Of a stretch of DNA of 64,000 bases, positions 58,762 to 64,000 are shown piece after piece. The number at the start of each line of letters is the position of its first letter. Within the stretch, counting starts at the first letter, position 1. A program made the translations under genes and the position numbers. The stretch covers positions 1,839,780-1,903,779 of the forward strand of contig OX621173.1 of assembly GCA_951640195.1 (NCBI GenBank), given 5' to 3'. This stretch comes from Porpolomopsis calyptriformis (lineage: Eukaryota; Basidiomycota; Agaricomycetes; Agaricales; Hygrophoraceae). The notes below the pieces were generated by a model, which worked only from the letters and a program-made list of their open reading frames with translations, was not told where the DNA came from and did no database searches.

Positions 58762-59800
58762 GCTAGAGGAAAGTGGACGTACAGTGAGGAGGAAGGGGAC
58801 GTTTCTTTGAAGACGCCCCTGCCCCCGGCTGGTCTTATACGACGGCCAGTGGACCCACTGCCGTCTACAAACATTGCGAAAAAGGAGAGTCCCGAAGGCA
58901 AGAGTGAGTCAAGGCGGAGTTCCTCCCGATCTTTAAAACGTCGGTGTTGCCATAAAAGGGTTTCCTAGTCCATAAAAGGCAACAGGGCGCTCATGTGCCC
59001 GTCATGCGCTGGCCCTACCGGTACCGCCCGGACAGCGAACATCAACTATGTACGGCCGGACATCGGGAAGATACTGAGTTCCCACCGCGGCGCTAATGGC
59101 TGACATTCAGATTTCCTGTTCCTCTCAGCGTTAAATTTAAACACACCCATTCCAGCCCAAAATGCCTGTTTCACTCCTGCATACGCTTCTTGGGCAGTGC
59201 ATTGTTTCCGACCTATGCTCTCACGGACCAATAAGAAGAGGGGCGTAGTTCCGTTTACAATGCGATGCCTGTCCTGGTGGTGACCTACAAACTCAGCGTC
59301 GAGCTCACAGGCATATTAGTCAACCCCCGTGCTTATCTCGCTAGGATCATCTTCTGAATCCCCGTCGTGGCAAGGAGTTCGTTGAGACCACTCTATATCG
59401 CAAGTGGGGGCGTCCTCAAATTGGTCGGTGCGATCAACCAGTCAATAAAATATCGCCATCACGGACCAACCCCCGGTTAGTGTGTTTAGTCAACAGGGAC
59501 GTCTCATTGGGAAGCAGACGCTCTCTGATTGGCCAGAAAGTGCAGATTAAGGATAGTCATAGGCCATCCGCTCCGCATGCAGAAAGATGGCTATTATTTC
59601 CCTTCTCGGGCATTCCAGAGTGGTTAACTACGGGTCAGAATTGCTTCCAATTATCTCCTCTCGGGGAGGGTGTTTTCGAAGGAAAACTTGGTCCGCTATG
59701 ATAAGGAAAACGCAGTTATTGCTCAAAAATACCATTCGATCAGGATCTTTTCGGATGTCGGCCGCTATCGGGGCACGCTTAACCAGGACTTTTTATCATC
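58762..59800. other. Intergenic
   Basis: No gene is recognised; two copies of CCATAAAAGG lie near 58951-58979. Confidence 0.4.
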
Positions 59801-60235
59801 TCAGTTGCTATCTTCCTTCAGGGCCAGAGTGTAAAACCGATGTCGGCAAGAACCGTCGCACTGGGGAATGAAATCTTCTTGGAGGCTGCGAACCTCATAG
59901 CTCCTGGCCTCGTTGATAAAGTATAACTGAGCATCGCGGCCTTCCATGCTTCCAACCGGAGGAAGCCAAACAGGACCGTCGCCGCACACGTCCCAGACTG
60001 TAAAAATGCCAGTGTCTTCAACACGTTTCCCATCGGAATAGACAAAGTCAAGTATATATAACGACCCAGTCTGTTTGGGTGTGATTCGGCCGATGATTCC
60101 ATTGACACAATTGAAAGTGGTCGACAAGTGGGTGTTGGGTGTGCCCTTCTGTCGCACGGAGAGCGAGTGGCCAGACATGCTGGCTTGGAATCTTTCCGCA
60201 CGATCGGTGGCGGCCACTTTGGCTGGCTGGTTCAA
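59801..60235 (-). CDS. Hypothetical protein or fragment
   Basis: A 144-aa frame opening MNQPAKVAATDRAERFQASM, with the middle looking like beta-strands (GSLYILDFVYSDGKRVEDTG) and a Trp/Pro-rich GDGPVWLPPVGS. The first ATG is not certain and an upstream exon may exist. No family is recognised. It faces away from the membrane protein gene at 60538. It could be a spurious frame. Confidence 0.35.
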   Translation of the reverse strand: MNQPAKVAATDRAERFQASMSGHSLSVRQKGTPNTHLSTTFNCVNGIIGRITPKQTGSLYILDFVYSDGKRVEDTGIFTVWDVCGDGPVWLPPVGSMEGRDAQLYFINEARSYEVRSLQEDFIPQCDGSCRHRFYTLALKEDSN

Positions 60236-60537
60236 CCAGTCGCATCAGGAATCTCTCGAAAGTTCTCTTCAACGACTCTTCAAGTGTAGACGCTTGACTC
60301 TATTTTGGAAGTTGGTTTTTTGGGCGTAGATGTATGTACCTGTTAAGACCCTCATGTTGGTGAGTCCTTCGCGACCGTATGTTGTACCTAGTCTCACATT
60401 CCCTCCATCAATAAGGGCTGCTATCATATATCAGCGTTTGCTTCACGCTGATCAATACTTTTGTGACAGCATTGTTGGTATAGGGATGAGTTTGAGTGCT
60501 CAATTAGGTAGTGCCAGTTAAAGGCAGTGTTCAATTC

Positions 60538-61744
60538 ATGGCACCCTCCTACTTCATCCTCTCGCTGGTCCTTTCGATATCATACGCTCAAAATGTGTCC
60601 GTAGACGATACATCTTCTCTTTGGACCTACACTCCACCAGTTTGCGCCGATTTCTGTGACGGAACTCAACCAGGGATTCCACAATCTTGGTAATGGTGAC
60701 TCTGCACTCATGCATCCGGTTCTTATGGTGCTATTAGGTGGCAGCTTTCGAACCAAAGGGATGCAAGCGCGATGCAAGGCTTTTACGCTTTGACAGAAAC
60801 TGCCACAAACCTTATTGGTGCGACCGCCTCCTTCAGCTTCACAGGTCTGTTCACATTCCCGTTTTCCGTCCTATGAACATCTTCACAACCCCTCATACAA
60901 CAGGTACAGCAATCTATTATTATGGAAATCTTGCTCCCTGGGGCGGTATTATGGCTGTCACTTTGGACGGAATTACCACAAACGTCAGCACAATCACTGG
61001 CTTGCCAGAACGTCGTCAAAGCCTTGTCTACTATCAGACAGGATTAGATGCGACCATACTGCACCAATTTACCATGGAGGTGGTAGGAGGAACCTTCATC
61101 GACGTGGACAGGGTCGACATCACGCCCCCTACGTCTTCATCTCCCCCACCTCCACCTTCCTTACCTTCATCTGGCCCACCTGCATCCTCCCTATCTTCAC
61201 CTTCCCAAACTTTACCTTCCTCGCTTTTCCCACCTTCGCTTTCTCCACCTTCGCTTTCCCCACCTTCGCTTTCCCCACCTCCACTTTCCCCACCCTCGTC
61301 TTCCCTACCTTCCCCGCCTTCACCTTCCCCACCTTCACTTTCGTCCTCATCCGTCCCTGGAAACGAGATCGGGGGAAAGTCCAACACGTGAGGGCGATCC
61401 ATCTCTCGCTCAAATTATCTCCATCTGACATGTTTTCTAGCAAAGTCATAGTGGGAGGCACACTTGGGGCTGCTGTGCTGATTGGTCTGTGTGTCCTTAT
61501 CGGCGCCTGGTTCATCCGCCGACGGTCTGCGGCCGTGCAGACTGTGGAAACAGTGCTAGTAGTGGTATCTCACCTTTCTTTTCTGCTGCCCAAAGGTCTG
61601 ATCAGCTCATGCGCAATGCAGGATGGCCGTAACAATATGAATGTCGCGTCGCCCACACCACTGTATCAAAACCACCCCTATCGCCAAGCTAGCCCACTGC
61701 TGGCACCCCCTCCATACTCGCCGTACGATGCAGTCCAAAATTAG
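60538..61744 (+). CDS. Secreted or single-pass membrane protein with Ser/Pro stalk
   Basis: Exons 60538-60689, 60738-60844, 60904-61387 and 61441-61744 join in frame (348 aa; 325 if the in-frame intron 61553-61621 is removed). The N terminus APSYFILSLVLSISYAQ is a signal peptide. The outer domain contains WWQLSNQRDASAMQGFY, GATASFSFTG and YYYGNLAPWGGIMAVTLDG, like the beta-sandwich ectodomains common in basidiomycete wall-associated proteins. A long Pro/Ser stalk (about residues 190-240) follows, then one membrane helix (LGAAVLIGLCVLIGAWFI) with RRR on the inner side and a Pro/Tyr-rich tail ending SPYDAVQN. The role is unknown; a cell-wall sensor-like function is an inference from layout. Confidence 0.75.
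61150..61345 (+). repeat. CT-rich tandem repeats coding the Ser/Pro stalk
   Basis: Imperfect 15-18 nt units such as CCACCTTCGCTTTCC repeat through the stalk. They probably vary in number between strains. Confidence 0.7.
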
Positions 61745-62079
61745 CAGGATCTCAGGCATGCGCAAAACATTTTCTTAGGGCATACAGGCATGTAAAATAG
61801 ACCATTCATGAGTCCAGGCAACTTGTCTTGCTGGAGGTTGAATGCGGCGACATCTACCTGTGTTAAATTCTCTGTTTCTAGAGACACCGATCGATATGTT
61901 TAGTGGCATTATGATGCTTTTTTCCGGAGTGGACGACAGGGGACCTGAAGCTTTTGTCGAGGATTTATGGTTCAAAAAGTGCCGACTTCAAAAAGTGCCG
62001 ATGTTGAGGAAAATCGGCAATGCCCGCAACGCTGTAAACCAACAACCACCTTCGGGATCGCTGAGCAGCTTCGGGCGTT

Positions 62080-62840
62080 TATTTTGTGCGTTTCATTATC
62101 CTCGTCATGACGGGCAGCTCATCGGGTGCTACCATCGGGCAGAAGACGGTGTGCTCACCTTTGTCCAGGTGATCAGATCCATATACATCCGATCACCCAT
62201 TACCTCCCACGAGTACGGCAGTCAAATGTCTCGTTCATTTACCTTGTTCTGTATCTCAGACCAGCGATCAACGATCCGCCTAACGGGCTCCTTTCGGCCC
62301 ACTTCCCAGGCTGGGACCACGAGTTGGATCTCTTGCGCACAATTCAGAGTTGTTGTGCCATCTACGGAATGCGGAAATTGCAGCTCTCCTATGCGTCATG
62401 CGAAAATATCTCGCACTTCTCGATCATGATCGCTATCTACAAGATCACGACGGAACACTCACGGCAGCCCGGCTGATTGGAAGAACTGCACGGAGGTGAC
62501 GGCCTTGATTGGCACCTTGTTCGATAATGTTGATCGGAGTACCCTTGGTTTCTTTTCCCCGAAGGAATGCGGAAGGGAATATTCTGTTCGACACACTGAC
62601 GGCAGACGTCGCCCGTTTCCTCTTGCATTTTCTCAGAACGGATGGCAAATTCTCTCTGGATCTTGGGACAAAACAATTATCATTTGGGGCCCAAAGCTTG
62701 GACAGACGGTAGCTCGCATGATGGAACGCGGGGACATGAAAAGGGACAAACTTAGAGCTGTGCCATTTCGGGAGCATATCAAGAGTTTTGTCGTTTCAGC
62801 TGACGAGCAGTGGATTATCTCTGGTGCCTACTGTCTGTAT
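62080..62840 (+). pseudogene. Relic of an NLR gene joined to WD40-like sequence
   Basis: At about 62263-62400 the plus strand reads INDPPNGLLSAHFPGWDHEL, then CCAIYGM without the GLGKT P-loop, clearly related to INDAP...LLSAHFTG...CCAIYGMPGLGKT of the NLR genes at the left of the window. The preceding TTTCATTATCCTCGTCATGA resembles their promoter-start region. Downstream, FSQNGWQILSGSWDKTIIIW (about 62622-62682) and another blade-like segment resemble WD40 repeats, suggesting a different C-terminal repeat class. Frames are broken throughout. Confidence 0.65.
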
Positions 62841-62879
62841 TCGGAGCTGTGCAACAGGTCAAACGGCGACTAGACTTGG

Positions 62880-63420
62880 CCAACACCAGGTCGAATATGC
62901 CATTGGGGATAGTTTCTGGGACAATCCACATGTGGACTAGGGAGTGCTTAAATGTTCAGTGAGGTTTCAAGTCTGCCGTTTCTCTGTATCTCATATTGAT
63001 GCGGTAATAGAGTGATTACAACCATAGTATGACAAATGGAGACCGCTCGTGGGCAGTGTGTTTATCATTTTACCCGAACGTAGAGATCACCCGGGAAGAC
63101 GAGAGATGGCTGGCTGGCGACCTGTGGGATAGTGTGACTGCGACGGCAGTGAGGGTTGAAACAACGATATTGCTGTAGTGCGTTCCGAGTGTTCACCTGA
63201 GTAACAGCTCACTGCCAGAGAATTGACGCCTTTGAACGCTGCGAGGACCGGTAGTGGGATTGAACATGTATTGAAGAATATTGAGAAACGGGTACAGAGA
63301 ACAAAAAGCATCTGATATAGTCAGGCTTGGGTAGTCATTGGATCGGCCGAGAGACAATTTTAGCAATCCGAAGGATTTGGCTGTGAAAGGTAACCGAAAA
63401 TTATTTATAAGTAACCTGCC
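62880..63420. other. Intergenic
   Basis: No gene is recognised in this stretch. Confidence 0.4.
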
Positions 63421-63427
63421 CCCCCGG

Positions 63428-63435
63428 TTTATAAG
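63428..63435 (+). promoter_or_regulatory. TATA-like box of the His-rich gene
   Basis: TTTATAAG lies about 50 bp before the ATG at 63483; a second TTTATAAG lies about 22 bp further upstream (63406-63413). Confidence 0.5.
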
Positions 63436-63482
63436 TCAGACAAAAACCGAATCCGCTCCTTCATTCCAGCTCTCCTTTCAAC

Positions 63483-64000
63483 ATGACAGAGTACGATTAT
63501 TCCCCAGAGGCCGCCAGACGGTTCGCCAAAAACCAAAACAGAGTCTCTGACTGGGTCTCTGAGACAGCAAAGGCTCAAAAGTACCACGACCCACTCGCTG
63601 ACCATTCTCCCTCTCTTTCGTCCTCAGACCACTCCTCCTCAACCGTACGCCCGGTCAACAGCCGTTCACACACCCATCCACACGGCCAATATATCCGTCC
63701 GCGCGGTTTCAGTGGCCCTCCTGATCAGGATATCCGGAGTCGCTCCATCACACCACCTCACCATCATCACTCCCACTCCCACCCTCATCACCATCCCCAC
63801 GCACCCATCTACGCACAACCACAACCCCCCATCCGCCCCCGCTCTCATTCCCATCATCACTCCAGTGACCTCCATTCCGACTCTTCTCGGTCTCATTCCA
63901 GGCACACTGGCCATCCCTCGCCCAGGCGCTCCAACACCGTCCCTGTGGCATTCACCCCCCATGGCGAGCCACTCTACAGAATGGTCGACCCCCGCACAGG
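63483..64000 (+). CDS. His/Ser/Pro-rich protein of unknown function (5' part)
   Basis: The frame is open from the ATG to the window end (172 codons and more). It starts MTEYDYSPEAARRFAKNQNR, an opening seen in many basidiomycete proteins of unknown function, then VSDWVSETAKAQKYHDP. After that it is low complexity: Ser/Asp, then long His/Ser/Pro stretches (PPHHHHSHSHPHHHPH) and Arg/Ser. No catalytic motif and no signal peptide are visible. The His-rich region could bind metal or simply be disordered. The C terminus is outside the window. Confidence 0.7.
   Translation, partial: MTEYDYSPEAARRFAKNQNRVSDWVSETAKAQKYHDPLADHSPSLSSSDHSSSTVRPVNSRSHTHPHGQYIRPRGFSGPPDQDIRSRSITPPHHHHSHSHPHHHPHAPIYAQPQPPIRPRSHSHHHSSDLHSDSSRSHSRHTGHPSPRRSNTVPVAFTPHGEPLYRMVDPRT

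Overview
The window comes from a filamentous basidiomycete, most likely an Agaricomycete. Genes are split by many short GT-AG introns of about 48-65 nt. The families present are typical of that group: repeated DUF6699 proteins, STAND NTPases with kinesin-light-chain-type TPRs, Crinkler-type proteins, fungal HNH proteins, F-box/LRR proteins and HMG-box regulators. One intron-containing tRNA was found. No rRNA, CRISPR array, complete transposon or viral gene was recognised.

Layout. (1) 0-11 kb: tail of a vWA-like gene, then three tandem NLR-like genes (short N-terminal motif, NB-ARC, TPR array). They are near-duplicates with 7, 7 and 10 TPRs. The first has a replaced 3' end and the third is broken by one in-frame TGA. 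A partial copy of the NLR promoter lies beyond the third gene. (2) 11-16 kb: gene-poor. (3) 16.2-17.8 kb: HMG-box transcription factor. (4) 19.6-37.7 kb: a DUF6699 island of six copies on both strands, mixed with a relic F-box gene, a broken HNH gene, an F-box-LRR gene fused in frame to DUF6699, and a C-terminal fragment of a large unrecognised protein. A seventh DUF6699 gene lies at 58 kb. (5) 38-49.3 kb: a rearranged accessory block. It holds a PD-(D/E)xK nuclease gene, an HNH gene, a dead copy of the N-terminal acetyltransferase gene NAA10, a Crinkler/P-loop NTPase gene, a PD-(D/E)xK-plus-kinase gene and an intact NAA10. Direct repeats (about 38.0 and 47.0 kb) bracket the nuclease-to-kinase segment, and a 1.5 kb inverted repeat carries the two NAA10 copies. 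About 39.9-45.5 kb is visibly CpG-poor, and the dead NAA10 shows CpG to TpG/CpA changes, as expected from cytosine methylation followed by deamination. (6) 49.8-57.2 kb: a second HMG-box gene, then tRNA-Thr(CGU) only 25 bp upstream of the mitochondrial DNA polymerase gamma gene, which carries an unusual internal duplication. (7) 58-64 kb: DUF6699, a secreted/single-pass membrane protein, an NLR/WD40 relic and the start of a His-rich protein.

Housekeeping genes (POLG, NAA10, tRNA, HMG factors) are therefore interspersed with fast-evolving accessory families. The most system-like part is 38.4-46.9 kb, where an Ubl-like/P-loop Crinkler protein sits next to three nuclease or nuclease-kinase genes inside a repeat-bounded, partly CpG-decayed segment. 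All exon boundaries were read by eye from splice signals and reading frame; none is confirmed by transcripts.
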